Assembly: GCA_020849855.1 (NCBI GenBank)
Contig: JADZFO010000009.1
Coordinates: 6,648-70,647 of the forward strand
Direction: 5' to 3'
Origin: a bacterium
GTDB taxonomy: Bacteria; 4484-113; JAFGCY01
DNA: 64,000 nucleotides
Part shown: positions 15,861 through 25,097 of the stretch, in pieces
Layout of the letters: each line of letters begins with the position of its first letter
Numbering within the stretch: position 1 is the first letter of the stretch
Made by a program: the position numbers and the translations under genes
The notes under the pieces: generated by a model
Told to the model about the DNA's origin: nothing
What the model saw: the letters and a program-made list of their open reading frames with translations, nothing else
Databases searched by the model: none

Positions 15861-17663
15861 ATCATCTTTGATGAAGTCCAGCACTTCGCTCAGGCGCAGG
15901 GCATAGCCGCCGCTGCGATGCAGGTGCGCATAGCCGCGCGGCAGGTCCAGCTCGCCGCGCAGGTGGCGCAGGAACTGGCCGCTGAAGGATGTCTCCACCA
16001 CAACAAGGCGCGCGCCGCTGTCGGCCAGGCCGTCCAGCCACTGCTGAAGCTCGGCCTTCGGCAGCGGGCTGAGCAGGCGCGGCGCCAGCACCTGGGCCGC
16101 TGTGCCGCTGGCGCTCAGGATGTCCGCCGCCTCGCAGCAGACGCCATAAGTCGAGCCCCAGGTCAGCAGGGCGATTTTGGGCTGCGGCGCGCCGTGCACC
16201 GCGAGGCCGGGATGCTCGCGGGCGATCTGCTCCAGCTTGGCATAGCGCCGCGCGGTCTGGCGTTCGTGCGTATCCTGGCTGGACACCGGCTCGCCCAGGG
16301 CGTTGTGCTCGATGCCCACCGCGATGTACTCGCCGCCGGGCAGGCCGGGCACGCTGGTGGCAGCCACGGCCTCGCCGGCCATGCTGTAGCGCTGGAACTG
16401 CTCCTGCAGGTCCTGGGCTGTGGGCCAGCGGCGCCAGGGCTCGGCGTCTATGGAGCCGGCCGTGCCGCCCAGCAGGGGCTGCAGGTCGGCGCGCGGGTCG
16501 CGCACGCGAACCTGCAGGTCAGGCACGGTGTGGACGGACTGGCCCAGATACTGGTCCAGCAGGACGATGACCGGGGTCTGGAAGCGCTCGGCCAGCTCGA
16601 AGCTGAGCTGGGCCAGCTCATAGCAGTCGCCGACGCTGGTGGCAGCCAGCACCACGCGCGGGCTGTCGCCGTGCCCGCCGTAGATCGCGGCGTTCAGGTC
16701 GGCCTGCTCCGTGCGGGTGGGGATGCCGGTGCTGGGGCCGCAGCGCTGCACATTGCACAGCACCACCGGGATCTCGGCCATGCTGGCAAGGCCCAGGCCC
16801 TCCTGCTTGAGGCTCAGGCCGGGGCCGGAGGTGGCGGTGAGGGCCTTGATGCCGCCATAGCCCGCGCCGATGGCCATGCAGAGGCCGGCGATTTCGTCCT
16901 CGGCCTGTACGCAGACGCCGCCGGCCTTTGGCAGCTCGCGGCTCATCCACTCCAGGATCTCGCTGGCCGGGCTGATCGGGTAGCCGGCCATGAAGCGGCA
17001 GCCGGCGCAGAGCGCGCCATAGGCGAAGGCTTCGTCGCCGGAGATGAAGTGCAGGGGCGCAGCGCGAAGCTGGCCGATGCGCAGCTCACCGACGGGCAGG
17101 TTGGCCCGGGCGAAGCTGCGGCCGGCCTCCACCGCGGCGAGGTTGGCGTTCACGGCGCGCTCGCCCTGGCGGGCAAAGCGCTGCTGGATGTACTCGCCGA
17201 GGCCCTCATCAGGCCAGCGGTAAAGCTCGCAGGCCACGCCTGCCATGACCATATTCTTGGCCAGCTTGGTTTTGGCGCTTTCCATCGCCAGATCGTCAAA
17301 GGGCACGCGCAGGACGCGGTCATAGTGGCTGGCGGGGATGGCGCTGTGCTCCAGCGCGGTGTCGTCGAGGCTGTCGAGCAGGATCTGCGCGCCGGGCTTC
17401 AGGCTCAGCTCAGCGCTGAAGCGGCGCAGGGCCTCGGAGTGGAAGAGCAGCAGCGCGTCCACGCTGTCGCCGGCCCAGCTGAGGGGGCTGGAGCTGACGC
17501 GGATGCGGGCCGAGCTCTCGCCGCCGCGGATCTGCGGGCCGTAGCTTTTCAGCAGGATGGTGTTGAGGCCGGCGCGCGCGGAGAAGCGGGCGAGCAGTTC
17601 GCCCAGCAGGATCACGCCGTCGCCGCCGGAGCCGGCGATGCCAATGGACAGGTCAGTCGGCAT
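15852..17663 (-). CDS. korA: 2-oxoacid:ferredoxin oxidoreductase, fused gamma-alpha subunit (KorA-like)
   Basis: The 603-aa product joins a gamma domain (IGIAGSGGDGVILLGELLAR, YGPQIRGGESSARIRVSS) to an alpha domain (FISGDEAFAYGALCAGCRFMAGYPISPASEILEWM, then VQAEDEIAGLCMAIGAGYGG and TATSGPGLSLKQEGLGLA). This is the layout of 2-oxoglutarate or other 2-oxoacid:acceptor oxidoreductases, which oxidatively decarboxylate 2-oxoacids to acyl-CoA and reduce ferredoxin. The thiamine-pyrophosphate-binding beta subunit (KorB), which normally follows directly, is absent from the window. Here a MITE-like repeat and a convergent gene come next. The substrate cannot be fixed from sequence. TATATT lies 10 nt before the ATG, suggesting a very short leader. 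Confidence 0.9.
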   Translation of the reverse strand: MPTDLSIGIAGSGGDGVILLGELLARFSARAGLNTILLKSYGPQIRGGESSARIRVSSSPLSWAGDSVDALLLFHSEALRRFSAELSLKPGAQILLDSLDDTALEHSAIPASHYDRVLRVPFDDLAMESAKTKLAKNMVMAGVACELYRWPDEGLGEYIQQRFARQGERAVNANLAAVEAGRSFARANLPVGELRIGQLRAAPLHFISGDEAFAYGALCAGCRFMAGYPISPASEILEWMSRELPKAGGVCVQAEDEIAGLCMAIGAGYGGIKALTATSGPGLSLKQEGLGLASMAEIPVVLCNVQRCGPSTGIPTRTEQADLNAAIYGGHGDSPRVVLAATSVGDCYELAQLSFELAERFQTPVIVLLDQYLGQSVHTVPDLQVRVRDPRADLQPLLGGTAGSIDAEPWRRWPTAQDLQEQFQRYSMAGEAVAATSVPGLPGGEYIAVGIEHNALGEPVSSQDTHERQTARRYAKLEQIAREHPGLAVHGAPQPKIALLTWGSTYGVCCEAADILSASGTAAQVLAPRLLSPLPKAELQQWLDGLADSGARLVVVETSFSGQFLRHLRGELDLPRGYAHLHRSGGYALRLSEVLDFIKDDSI

Positions 17664-17718
17664 TGAGGCAGGGAATATAGCCTATGCGGCTTCGGGACGG
17701 CATTCCCGCCGCAGCAGA

Positions 17719-17724
17719 TAGGAT
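17719..17724 (+). promoter_or_regulatory. -10 box of SDR gene, leaderless arrangement
   Basis: TAGGAT, a 6-nt gap (AGACAG), then ATG at 17731 and no ribosome-binding site. Confidence 0.5.
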
Positions 17725-17730
17725 AGACAG

Positions 17731-18585
17731 ATGAGCAAATCCGGATCCGCGCAGCCCGTCGCCCTTGTCACCGGCGCCTCCGCCGGCATGGGCGAGGCGA
17801 TTGCCCGCCAGCTTCTGGCCGACGGCTATATCGTCTATGCCGCTGCCCGGCGCGTTGAGCGCATGGCCGGGCTGGAGCAGGCCGGGGCGCGCCTGCTGAC
17901 GATGGACGTCAGCGATGAGGCCTCGATGCAGGCCGGCATGGCGCGGATCATCGCCGACTGCAAGCGCATCGACGCGCTGGTGAACAACGCCGGCTATGGC
18001 TCCTATGGCTCGCTGGAGGAGACGCCGCTGGAGGAGGCCCGGCGGCAGTTTGAGGTGAATGTCTTTGGCCTGGCGCGGCTGAGCCAGCTGGCCATCCCGC
18101 ACATGCGCGCGCAGCGCAGCGGCCGCATCGTCAATGTCTCATCGATGGGCGGCAAGATCTATGAGCCCCTGGGCGCCTGGTATCACGCCAGCAAGTTCGC
18201 CGTCGAGGGCCTCTCCGACAGCCTGCGCCTGGAGCTGGAGCCCCTGGGCCTGCATGTGATCGTGATCCAGCCGGGGGCGATCCGCACCGACTGGGGCGCC
18301 ATCGCCGCCGAGAACCTGCTGAAGGTCTCGGGCAGCGGGCCATATAGCGCTCTGGCGAAGAGCCATGCGGCCCTGCTGGCCAGGGGCTCCGAGCCCCGCA
18401 GCAGCGGCGGCCCGGCCTCATCGGAGCCGGAGGTGGTGGCCCGCGCCGTCAGCAGCGCCCTGCGCGCCCGGCGGCCGAAGACGCGCTATGCCTGCGGGGC
18501 CTATGCCGCGCCGCTGCTCTTCCTGCGCAAGTACACCAGCGACCGCATGTTCGACAAGGTGATGCGGATGGCGCTGGGGCAGTAA
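17731..18585 (+). CDS. Short-chain dehydrogenase/reductase
   Basis: This 284-aa classical SDR has the cofactor motif TGASAGMG at residues ~14-21, DV at ~62 for adenine contact, NNAG (LVNNAGYG) and the catalytic Ser-Tyr-Lys set (VNVSSMGG...YHASK). PGAIRTDW follows. ARR after the second strand suggests preference for NADP(H). Similar proteins (oxidoreductases acting with retinol-like or keto substrates) are widespread, so the substrate is unknown. A leaderless-type promoter precedes it. It is divergent from korA. Three palindromic repeats follow the gene. Confidence 0.88.
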   Translation: MSKSGSAQPVALVTGASAGMGEAIARQLLADGYIVYAAARRVERMAGLEQAGARLLTMDVSDEASMQAGMARIIADCKRIDALVNNAGYGSYGSLEETPLEEARRQFEVNVFGLARLSQLAIPHMRAQRSGRIVNVSSMGGKIYEPLGAWYHASKFAVEGLSDSLRLELEPLGLHVIVIQPGAIRTDWGAIAAENLLKVSGSGPYSALAKSHAALLARGSEPRSSGGPASSEPEVVARAVSSALRARRPKTRYACGAYAAPLLFLRKYTSDRMFDKVMRMALGQ

Positions 18586-18661
18586 TAGAGCGCCGGGGGA
18601 CAGGCACCCGATTGAAACCAGGGAGTCACGGCGGGTCGGGACCGCGAGTGAGACACGGATA

Positions 18662-18744
18662 GGCGGGTCAAGACCCGCCACTACAAGGGGCAAGGCGCGT
18701 CAAGACCCGCCCCAGCAAGGGGAAAGGCGGGTCAAGACCCGCCA
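18662..18744. repeat. Three tandem palindromes, 32-bp period
   Basis: GGCGGGTCAAGACCCGCC occurs at 18662 and 18726, with the near copy GGCGCGTCAAGACCCGCC at 18694. They are spaced exactly 32 bp apart with ACTACAAGG-like linkers. The last palindrome is one nucleotide from the TAG stop codon of the PhzF gene, which reads into the CTAC flank. A related GGCGGGTCGGGACCGC stands at 18630. Confidence 0.85.
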
Positions 18745-19659
18745 CTACAGCCTGTACTTCCCTTCGGCTACCGGTACAACCTGGCCGCCGATGCGGATCT
18801 CGATGCTGCCGTCGTTTTGCATGTTGGCGCGGGCCAGGATCAGCGAGGGGCGCGAGAGGCTGTAGCCCTGGTCGATGCCAAACCAGTCTTCGCCGCTGTC
18901 ATCCACCAGGCCCTGGGCCCGCAGGTAGTGCGCCAGACAAACCGCGCTGGAGCCGGTGGCCGGGTCTTCCGGCACGCCGTGGAAGGGCGCGAACATCCGC
19001 GTGCTGATCAGGCTGCCCTCGCGGTAAGGCTCGAAGCAGAAAAGCGTGAGCTGGTCGGCGCCGTACTGGTGGTCGAACTCACGCAGCAGCAGGGAATCGT
19101 AGGTGGCGCGCTCAAGGGCGGCGCGGTCGCGCACGGGGATCAGCAGATAGCGCGGGCCGGTTAGCAGGACCTGCGCCGGGGCGCGGCCCAGGTCAAGGTC
19201 GTCCACACTGAGGCGGCAGAGGCTGGAGAGCAGCAGCGGGTCGCTGAGCTCCTGGCGCGCTTCCACCGGCGGCGGCGCGAAGGAGATCAGCGCCGGCGCG
19301 GAGGCGCGGCGCTCGATCCAGACCGGGATCAGCCCGGCGGGGACGCGCAGGTGGATCTGCTGCACATCATCCGGCAGCTGCTGGAAGATCTGCCAGGCTG
19401 TGCCGACCACGGGGTGGCCGGCGAAGAGCATCTCCTGGGTCGGGGTGAAGATGCGCACGTCATAAACATGCGCGGCTTCATCGCGGCCGCAGATGAAGGT
19501 GGTCTCGCTGAGGTTGGTCTCACGGGCCAGCGCCAGCATGGTGGCGCTGTCGATGTCGCCGGGCTGCGGGAAGACCGCCAGGGGGTTGCCGCCCAGCGCG
19601 GTATCCGTGAAGACGTCGAGCTGGACAAAGTCCAGCTCCAGAGGGGCTGTCCTGCTCAT
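18745..19659 (-). CDS. PhzF family protein
   Basis: This 304-aa protein belongs to the PhzF/diaminopimelate-epimerase-like fold. The start FVQLDVFTDTALGGNPLAVF, the catalytic Glu in NLSETTF (residue ~50), VRIFTPTQEMLFAGHPVVGTAW and the C-terminal FAPFHGVPEDPATGSSAV are the family signatures. Most members are isomerases of unknown substrate. It starts 2 nt after the end of the upstream peroxidase gene, so both are read from one mRNA. The TAG stop codon lies at the flank of a palindromic repeat. Confidence 0.92.
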   Translation of the reverse strand: MSRTAPLELDFVQLDVFTDTALGGNPLAVFPQPGDIDSATMLALARETNLSETTFICGRDEAAHVYDVRIFTPTQEMLFAGHPVVGTAWQIFQQLPDDVQQIHLRVPAGLIPVWIERRASAPALISFAPPPVEARQELSDPLLLSSLCRLSVDDLDLGRAPAQVLLTGPRYLLIPVRDRAALERATYDSLLLREFDHQYGADQLTLFCFEPYREGSLISTRMFAPFHGVPEDPATGSSAVCLAHYLRAQGLVDDSGEDWFGIDQGYSLSRPSLILARANMQNDGSIEIRIGGQVVPVAEGKYRL

Positions 19660-19661
19660 AA

Positions 19662-21044
19662 CTAATCCTCCACCGGCAATCCACTGGGGACCCGCGCCGG
19701 GATCAGCTCCCTCTGGTCGCGGGCACCCTCACCTGTTAGAGCCTTCAGGAAGGCGATGAGTTCGCTGAGCTGCTGCTGCGTCAGCTCCGGCGGGTCATGC
19801 AGCAGGGGGTCGAGCTGGGCCTCGATGCGGGCCAGGGCCGCGCTGTCAGTCAGCACCTCGCCCTTGATATGCGCGCTGAGCCCGGCGCCGCTGTAGGAGC
19901 GCAGCATTCCCAGGGGGTCAAGGTGCTGGCGCACGGCGTCCTCCAGGCGGCTATAGCAGCCGTCGTGCATGTAGGGCCCGGTCAGCTCCACATTGCGCAG
20001 CGGGGGCGTGCGGAAGAGGAAGGCGTCCTCCGGCGCGCTGGTGACGTCCTCCAGGCCGACGTCCTCGCCCTCCTCACCGAAGGCGCTGCGGCGGCCCGCG
20101 CCAACCTGCGGCACGGCGATGCAGTGGTGCTCAAAGTCGGTGAAGAGGTTGCCGCTGTGGCAGTTGGCGCAGCCGGCCTCGCCATAGAACAGCAGGCCGC
20201 CGCGCTTGGCCGCCGGGCTGAGGGCGGAATGGTCCCCGGCAATGAAGCGGTCCAGGGGGCTGTCGTTGGAGACAAAGGCGCTGGCCTCAAAAGCGGCGAT
20301 GGCGTTGACCGCGTGGCCGATGCTGTATTCGCCCTGAGCATCAGGGTAGGCCGCGGCGAAGAGCTGGTGGTACTCCGGCAGCTGCAGCAGTCGCGCCATC
20401 TGCAGGTTCCAGATCTCGTGCACGTTAAGGCCCTGCTGGGCCAGCTCGTTGGGCGTGCCGTCCACGGCGATGTCGCCGCGGCTGCCCAGCTGCTCGTCGC
20501 GCATGATGATCGGCAGCAGGGCCTGCTCGCCCAGCACGTGCTCCGGCGGGACTTCGAGGCTGTCGCCAAAGACGATGGCGAAGGGGTCGTTGCGGTCGCT
20601 GGTCACCCGGCTGTCCCAGAAGAGATGGGTGAAGCGCAGGTCGCCGCGGTTATAGAGGTCCTGGGTGTTGCGGCTGCCGATGTGCCCGCGCGTGCCGACC
20701 TGGCGCCCGGGGCCCGCCCCATGCCCGCCCGTGCCGATGGTGACCGAGAGGCCGTCGGTGCTGTGGAAGGCCGGGTTGTGGCAGGTGGCGCAGGAGATGT
20801 CCTTGTTGCCCGACAGCAGCTTCTCGAAGAAGAGCATGCGCCCCAGCTCGACCTTCGCCGGCGGATGCGGCGGCGGCGGCAGCAGGGGCGTGACGCCGTT
20901 GGCCGCCAGCACGCCGCTGAGCGCGCGGTCGAGCTGCGGGTCATCAGGGTCGCGGGTCCAGCCGCAGCCGGCCAGCAGGCTTGCTGCCGCGATGGCGGCG
21001 GCCAGTGCCGGCCAGCTGCGCTTCATGCGCTGTCTTGCACACAC
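19662..21044 (-). CDS. Di-haem cytochrome c peroxidase / MauG family lipoprotein
   Basis: This 460-aa exported protein has a lipobox (AAASLLAGC) and two c-type haem sites: ISCATCHNPAFH (~residues 93-97) and AGCANCHSGNLF (~290-294). MLFFEKLLSGNKDISC and TPPLRNVELTGPYMHDG (a conserved FRTPxLRNV...PYxHDG motif) are typical of bacterial di-haem peroxidases, which reduce hydrogen peroxide in the periplasm, and of MauG-like oxidases. The GTG start at 21044 is chosen because TATAAG stands exactly 6 nt before it. The ATG six codons later is the alternative. It begins 32 nt after gyrA ends on the same strand and is coupled to the PhzF gene. Confidence 0.9.
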   Translation of the reverse strand: MCARQRMKRSWPALAAAIAAASLLAGCGWTRDPDDPQLDRALSGVLAANGVTPLLPPPPHPPAKVELGRMLFFEKLLSGNKDISCATCHNPAFHSTDGLSVTIGTGGHGAGPGRQVGTRGHIGSRNTQDLYNRGDLRFTHLFWDSRVTSDRNDPFAIVFGDSLEVPPEHVLGEQALLPIIMRDEQLGSRGDIAVDGTPNELAQQGLNVHEIWNLQMARLLQLPEYHQLFAAAYPDAQGEYSIGHAVNAIAAFEASAFVSNDSPLDRFIAGDHSALSPAAKRGGLLFYGEAGCANCHSGNLFTDFEHHCIAVPQVGAGRRSAFGEEGEDVGLEDVTSAPEDAFLFRTPPLRNVELTGPYMHDGCYSRLEDAVRQHLDPLGMLRSYSGAGLSAHIKGEVLTDSAALARIEAQLDPLLHDPPELTQQQLSELIAFLKALTGEGARDQRELIPARVPSGLPVED

Positions 21045-21050
21045 CTGACG

Positions 21051-21056
21051 CTTATA
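21051..21056 (-). promoter_or_regulatory. -10 box of peroxidase gene, leaderless arrangement
   Basis: Minus strand TATAAG, 6 nt (CGTCAG), then GTG at 21044. Confidence 0.5.
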
Positions 21057-21076
21057 GCAGATACCGCGCCCGGGGC

Positions 21077-23566
21077 TTAGCCCTCGTCCTCAAAGAGCGG
21101 GCTGCCCTCTTCGTCCTCGCCGTCCTTGCGGATGACTTCGACGCTGGCGACAGCATCGTTGGGCTTGAGGTTGATCAGCTTGACGCCCTGGGTGGCGCGG
21201 CCCTGCTGGCTGATCTTCCCCACTTCCATGCGGATGATCATGCCTTCGCGGGTCAGGATCAGCAGCTCGTCTTCGTCGGTGACCTTCACCGCGCCGATCA
21301 CGCTGCCGGTGCGCTCCGAGACCTTCATGGCGATGACGCCCTTGGCGCCGCGCGCGGTCTTGCGGAAGAGTTCCACCTTGGAACGCTTGCCCAGGCCCTT
21401 GTCGCCGACGACCAGCAGGTCCTCGTCATCGCCGGCCACGTCAAGGCCAATCACGCGGTCGTTCTCGCTTTGCAGCTTCACACCGCGCACGCCGGCGGCG
21501 CTGGTGCCCATCACGCGGACCTGCTCCTCGTCGAACTTCACCGCCATGCCCTCGCGGGTGATGATCAGCACCTGGTCCTTGCCGGTGGTCGGAACCACAA
21601 AGGCCAGGCTGTCGCCCTCATCCAGGGTCAGGGCGCGCTTGCCCGTGACCCGCAGCTGGCTGAACTCCTTCAGCGCGCAGCGCTTGACGGTGCCCAGCGC
21701 GGTGCAGAAGAAGAGGTTGGGGTGGCTGAAGTCCTCCAGGGGGATCAGCGCGCTGACCGTCTCGCCGGGCTGCAGGTTGATGATGTTCACCACCGGCAGG
21801 CCCTTGGCCGCGCGGTCATACTGCGGGATCTTGTAAACGCGCACGCCATAGACCGCGCCGCGTGAAGTGAAGAGCAGCAGGGTGTCGTGCGTGTTGGTGT
21901 GGATCACGTTGCGTACAACGTCCTCGGCCGAGGTCTTCTGGCCGATCTTGCCGCGGCCGCCGCGGCCCTGGGCCTCGTAGACGCTGGCCGGGGTGCGCTT
22001 GAGGTAGCCGGCGCGGGTCAGGGTGACGACCACGTCCTCCTTGCGGATCAGCTCGTCCTCGTTAAAGCTGCCGTCGTCGGCGAACTGCGCGATCAGGGTC
22101 TTGCGCTCGTCGCCGTACTTGTCGACCGCGCTCTTCAGCTCCTTGACGATCACGTTGTCCAGCTTCTGCGGGTCGGCCAGGATGGCCTCCAGCTCCGCGA
22201 TCAGGTCGCGCAGCTTCTTCAGCTCATCCTCCAGCTTGTTGACTTCAAGGCTGGTCAGCTGGCTGAGGCGCATGTCGAGGATTGCCTGGGCCTGGATCTC
22301 GGTGAGCTGGAAACGCTCGACCAGGCCGCGCTTGGCCTCCGCGCTGTCCTTGCTGGCGCGGATCAGCTTCACCACTTCGTCGATATTGGCCTGGGCGATG
22401 AGCAGGCCTTCCAGGATGTGCGCGCGTTCCTCGGCCTTGCGCTTGTCGAACTCGCTGCGCCGGCGCACCACCTCGCGGCGGTGGCCGATGAAGACCGTCA
22501 GCAGCTCCTTGATGTTCATCAGGCGCGGCGTGCCGTCGCGCAGGGCCAGCATGTTCAGGCTGTAGTTGATCTGCAGCTGGGTTTGCTTGTAGAGGTTGTT
22601 CAGGATCACCTGCGGCTGGGCCTGGGGGCCGAGCTCCACCACCACGCGCAGGCCGGTCTTGTCGCTCTCGTCGCGGACCTCGCGGATGTGCTCGATCTTC
22701 TTGCTGTTGCCCAGGATGGCGATGCGCTCGATCAGGCTGTTCTTGTTGACCTGGTAGGGGATCTCGGTGATCAGGATGCGGGCGCGGCCGCGGTCGTCAA
22801 GGTCGATCTCCGCCCGGCCGCGCAGGGTGACGGTGCCGCGGCCGTGCTTGTAGGCCTCGACAGCGCCGCTGTTGCCCAGCAGGATGCCGCCGGTGGGGAA
22901 GTCCGGCGCCGGGACCATCTCGATCAGCTCCTCGATGCTGGTCTCCGGGTTGCGGATCAGGGCCATGGTGGCCGCAGCCAGCTCGCGCAGGTTATGCGGC
23001 GGGATGCGGGTGGCCATACCCACCGCGATGCCCTCGGAGCCGTTCATCAGCAGATTGGGCAGGCCGGCGGGCAGCACCAGGGGCTCGTCGGAGGTGCCGT
23101 CATAGTTGGGCTGCCAGTTGACGGTTTCCTTCTTGATGTCCGCCAGCAGGAACTCAGCCAGGGGGTTGAGCTTGGCTTCGGTGTAACGCTCGGCGCCCGG
23201 CGGGTCGCCGTCGACTGAGCCGAAGTTACCCTGCGGGTGGATCAGGGGATAACGCAGGCTCCAGTCCTGGCCCATGCGCACCATGGCGTCATAGATCGCC
23301 GCTGAGCCGTGGGGGTGGTAGTTACCCATCACGGCACCGGTGATCTTGGCGCTCTTCACCGTGGCCTTCTCGAAGGTCCAGCCGCTTTCAAACATGGCCC
23401 AGAGGATGCGGCGGTGGATGGGCTTGAGGCCGTCGCGCGCATCCGGGATGGCGCGGGAGATGATCACGCTCATCGCGTAATCGAGGAAGCTCTCCTCCAT
23501 CTCGTTTACTAACGGTCGAGGAAGGATGTTCTCCTCAAAGTCAAAGTTACCGGTTTTGTTCGCCAA
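21077..23566 (-). CDS. gyrA: DNA gyrase subunit A
   Basis: The 829-aa protein introduces negative supercoils with Gyr[36 protein letters not shown] opens the breakage-reunion domain. The catalytic Tyr is in [10 protein letters not shown]. The C-terminal beta-pinwheel carries the GyrA box QGRGGRGK, which distinguishes gyrase from topoisomerase IV. In the quinolone region [12 protein letters not shown], the position equivalent to E. coli Ser83 is Ala and Asp82 is Ser, while Asp87 is kept. The start is set at TTG 23566 (LANKTGN), because AAGGA stands 7 nt upstream. A longer frame from TTG 23623 has no family similarity in its first 19 residues. The TATAAT at 23653 gives an ~80-nt leader. Confidence 0.96.
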   Translation of the reverse strand: MANKTGNFDFEENILPRPLVNEMEESFLDYAMSVIISRAIPDARDGLKPIHRRILWAMFESGWTFEKATVKSAKITGAVMGNYHPHGSAAIYDAMVRMGQDWSLRYPLIHPQGNFGSVDGDPPGAERYTEAKLNPLAEFLLADIKKETVNWQPNYDGTSDEPLVLPAGLPNLLMNGSEGIAVGMATRIPPHNLRELAAATMALIRNPETSIEELIEMVPAPDFPTGGILLGNSGAVEAYKHGRGTVTLRGRAEIDLDDRGRARILITEIPYQVNKNSLIERIAILGNSKKIEHIREVRDESDKTGLRVVVELGPQAQPQVILNNLYKQTQLQINYSLNMLALRDGTPRLMNIKELLTVFIGHRREVVRRRSEFDKRKAEERAHILEGLLIAQANIDEVVKLIRASKDSAEAKRGLVERFQLTEIQAQAILDMRLSQLTSLEVNKLEDELKKLRDLIAELEAILADPQKLDNVIVKELKSAVDKYGDERKTLIAQFADDGSFNEDELIRKEDVVVTLTRAGYLKRTPASVYEAQGRGGRGKIGQKTSAEDVVRNVIHTNTHDTLLLFTSRGAVYGVRVYKIPQYDRAAKGLPVVNIINLQPGETVSALIPLEDFSHPNLFFCTALGTVKRCALKEFSQLRVTGKRALTLDEGDSLAFVVPTTGKDQVLIITREGMAVKFDEEQVRVMGTSAAGVRGVKLQSENDRVIGLDVAGDDEDLLVVGDKGLGKRSKVELFRKTARGAKGVIAMKVSERTGSVIGAVKVTDEDELLILTREGMIIRMEVGKISQQGRATQGVKLINLKPNDAVASVEVIRKDGEDEEGSPLFEDEG

Positions 23567-23652
23567 AGTCGTATCCTTGCAACAGAGTGAGGGGCTGCCA
23601 GACAGCTCAGCCGCGGCACACAAAAGGCGCCGGGAGCTGTCTGCGGGCGCCC

Positions 23653-23658
23653 ATTATA
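23653..23658 (-). promoter_or_regulatory. -10 box of gyrA
   Basis: Minus strand TATAAT, preceded by TTTAAG 18 nt upstream. The region between gyrA and the divergent lipoprotein gene is AT-rich. Confidence 0.5.
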
Positions 23659-23767
23659 CCTTAAGTAATATATGCTCTTAAACATATGTATAGCCTAAGT
23701 TGGCACAAAGGCGGGCATAATGCCGGGCTGGCTGGAACACAGCGCCGCGCTTTCGAGTTTCCTGTGT

Positions 23768-24550
23768 ATGCGTACTATTCTGGCCTGTGTTCTGCTGCTT
23801 GTGCTTTGTCTGGCCCTGGCCTGCCCGGGGCGCTACTTCAAGGCGCAGGGCGCCGAGAAGAAGCCTGCCGGAGCCGCGCTGGCCAGCCGCGAAGCGGCGG
23901 CGCAGCCGGGGAGCAGCGCGACTGACCCGCCGGACCCGCCGCCTCCGCCGCAGCCCCCGGATCTGCCGCCGGAGCAGGACGGCGTGATACAGCTTGGCGA
24001 GGAAGCCAACGGCACTACCATAACGATCCATCAAGGGCAGCGGATTGAGCTGAGCCTGCCCAGCAACCCCAGCACGGGCTACCGCTGGGACCTGGCGCGG
24101 ATGCATGAGCAGCAGCCCTACCGTCTGGACGAGGCGGTGCTGAAGTTGGTCAGCTCCGGCCTGCGCCAGGGGCAGGAGCAGCCGCGGCCGCTGCCGGACC
24201 CGCCGATCCCGCCGGAGCCGGATGAGCCGCCGCTGCCGCCGGACCCCGACCCGGCGCCGGATGAGGACCCCGACCCGTTGCCGCCGCAGCCCGGTGAGCC
24301 GCCGAGCCCGGAGCCGCGGCCGGGCGACCCGCCCCTGCCTGACCAGCCCACGGGCAGCATCGCCGAGCAGTACTGGCTGCTGGAGGGCCTGGGCAGCGGC
24401 ACGGCTGTGCTGCGCCTGGAGTACCGCCGCAGCTGGGAAGAGGATGATGCTTCCGTGCGCTCCTTCAACCTGACCGTGCTGGTGGAGAGCGCCGAGCCGG
24501 CGCTGCCGCCGGATCAGCCGGAGCCAAGGCCTACGCCGCAAAAGAGCTGA
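23768..24550 (+). CDS. Chagasin-type peptidase inhibitor lipoprotein with proline-rich insert
   Basis: The 260-aa product has a lipobox (LLVLCLALAC), a Pro-rich linker, then an inhibitor I42 (chagasin) fold. The three inhibitory loops are visible: NPSTGYRW (NPTTGY loop), GLGSGTA (GxGG-like loop) and YRRSWEED (RPW-like loop). Chagasins inhibit papain-type cysteine peptidases. A ~70-residue stretch of Pro/Glu/Asp (PIPPEPDEPPLPPDPDPAP-like) is inserted between the loops, splitting the compact fold, which is unusual. ATG at 23768 is preferred over GTG-like upstream starts because it yields a proper lipoprotein signal peptide. The gene is divergent from gyrA. Confidence 0.75.
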   Translation: MRTILACVLLLVLCLALACPGRYFKAQGAEKKPAGAALASREAAAQPGSSATDPPDPPPPPQPPDLPPEQDGVIQLGEEANGTTITIHQGQRIELSLPSNPSTGYRWDLARMHEQQPYRLDEAVLKLVSSGLRQGQEQPRPLPDPPIPPEPDEPPLPPDPDPAPDEDPDPLPPQPGEPPSPEPRPGDPPLPDQPTGSIAEQYWLLEGLGSGTAVLRLEYRRSWEEDDASVRSFNLTVLVESAEPALPPDQPEPRPTPQKS

Positions 24551-24623
24551 GCGCTGCGGCAGGGCAGAGTCTGGCGCGTGGTGCTGGCCTCCGGGCGGCG
24601 CATCGAATGCCGCCAGTGGTAAG

Positions 24624-25037
24624 TCAGGCCGCCGGGGCAGCGAGGTCATAGGCCTGCTGCATCCAGGCCCGCAGCTCATCATCCAGCTCGTCCTTGTCGC
24701 GCAGGTCGAACTCGACATGCAGCTTGCGGCCATAGGGTTTGCTGCTGACAAAGCGCAGGCTGGCAGGCGTGCTGCCGGGCAGCAGCATGCTGGCCCGCAG
24801 CCGGTCCCTGCGCAGGGCCACCGCGGCGAAGTTGCTCTCGCGGCGGAAGACGATCATGCTTTTGAGCGCAGTGACGCTCACCGGGCCGCAGTGCTTGAGC
24901 GCTGATTCGAAATCCAGGTAAAGCCGGCGCAGTTCCTCGGGCACGCTCTTCAGGTGGTCTTCAATCGTGTAAACCTCGCAGGAGTGCTCACGCGTTTCCT
25001 GCTTAAATTGTCTGCCACAGCGGGGACAGATCCACAT
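24624..25037 (-). CDS. Zinc-finger DUF5655-type protein
   Basis: This 137-aa protein opens with a zinc-ribbon-like MWICPRCGRQFKQETREHSC (two Cys plus His/Cys) followed by a DUF5655-like domain (VYTIEDHLKSVPEELRRLYLDFESAL, VTALKSMIVFRRESNFAAV, LHVEFDLRDKDELDDELRAWMQQAYDLA). Function is not known for the family. ATG 25037 is used because GGGAGG lies 11 nt upstream and the zinc-ribbon begins there; a GTG at 25073 would add 12 residues. It follows the CMD-family gene by 60 nt on the same strand. Confidence 0.7.
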   Translation of the reverse strand: MWICPRCGRQFKQETREHSCEVYTIEDHLKSVPEELRRLYLDFESALKHCGPVSVTALKSMIVFRRESNFAAVALRRDRLRASMLLPGSTPASLRFVSSKPYGRKLHVEFDLRDKDELDDELRAWMQQAYDLAAPAA

Positions 25038-25097
25038 ACGAACCAGAACCTCCCGTAGGAACGGCCCGCGCACTGCGGGTCTAGGCGTTCTACTGTA

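Noticed and set aside
15918-17666. 582-codon antisense frame over korA
   Set aside because: The KorA motifs on the other strand are clear. The antisense product is low-complexity.
18662-18744. Three repeats with 32-bp spacing as a CRISPR array
   Set aside because: Repeats are only 18 bp and fully palindromic, linkers are 14 bp and similar to one another, and no cas gene is present.
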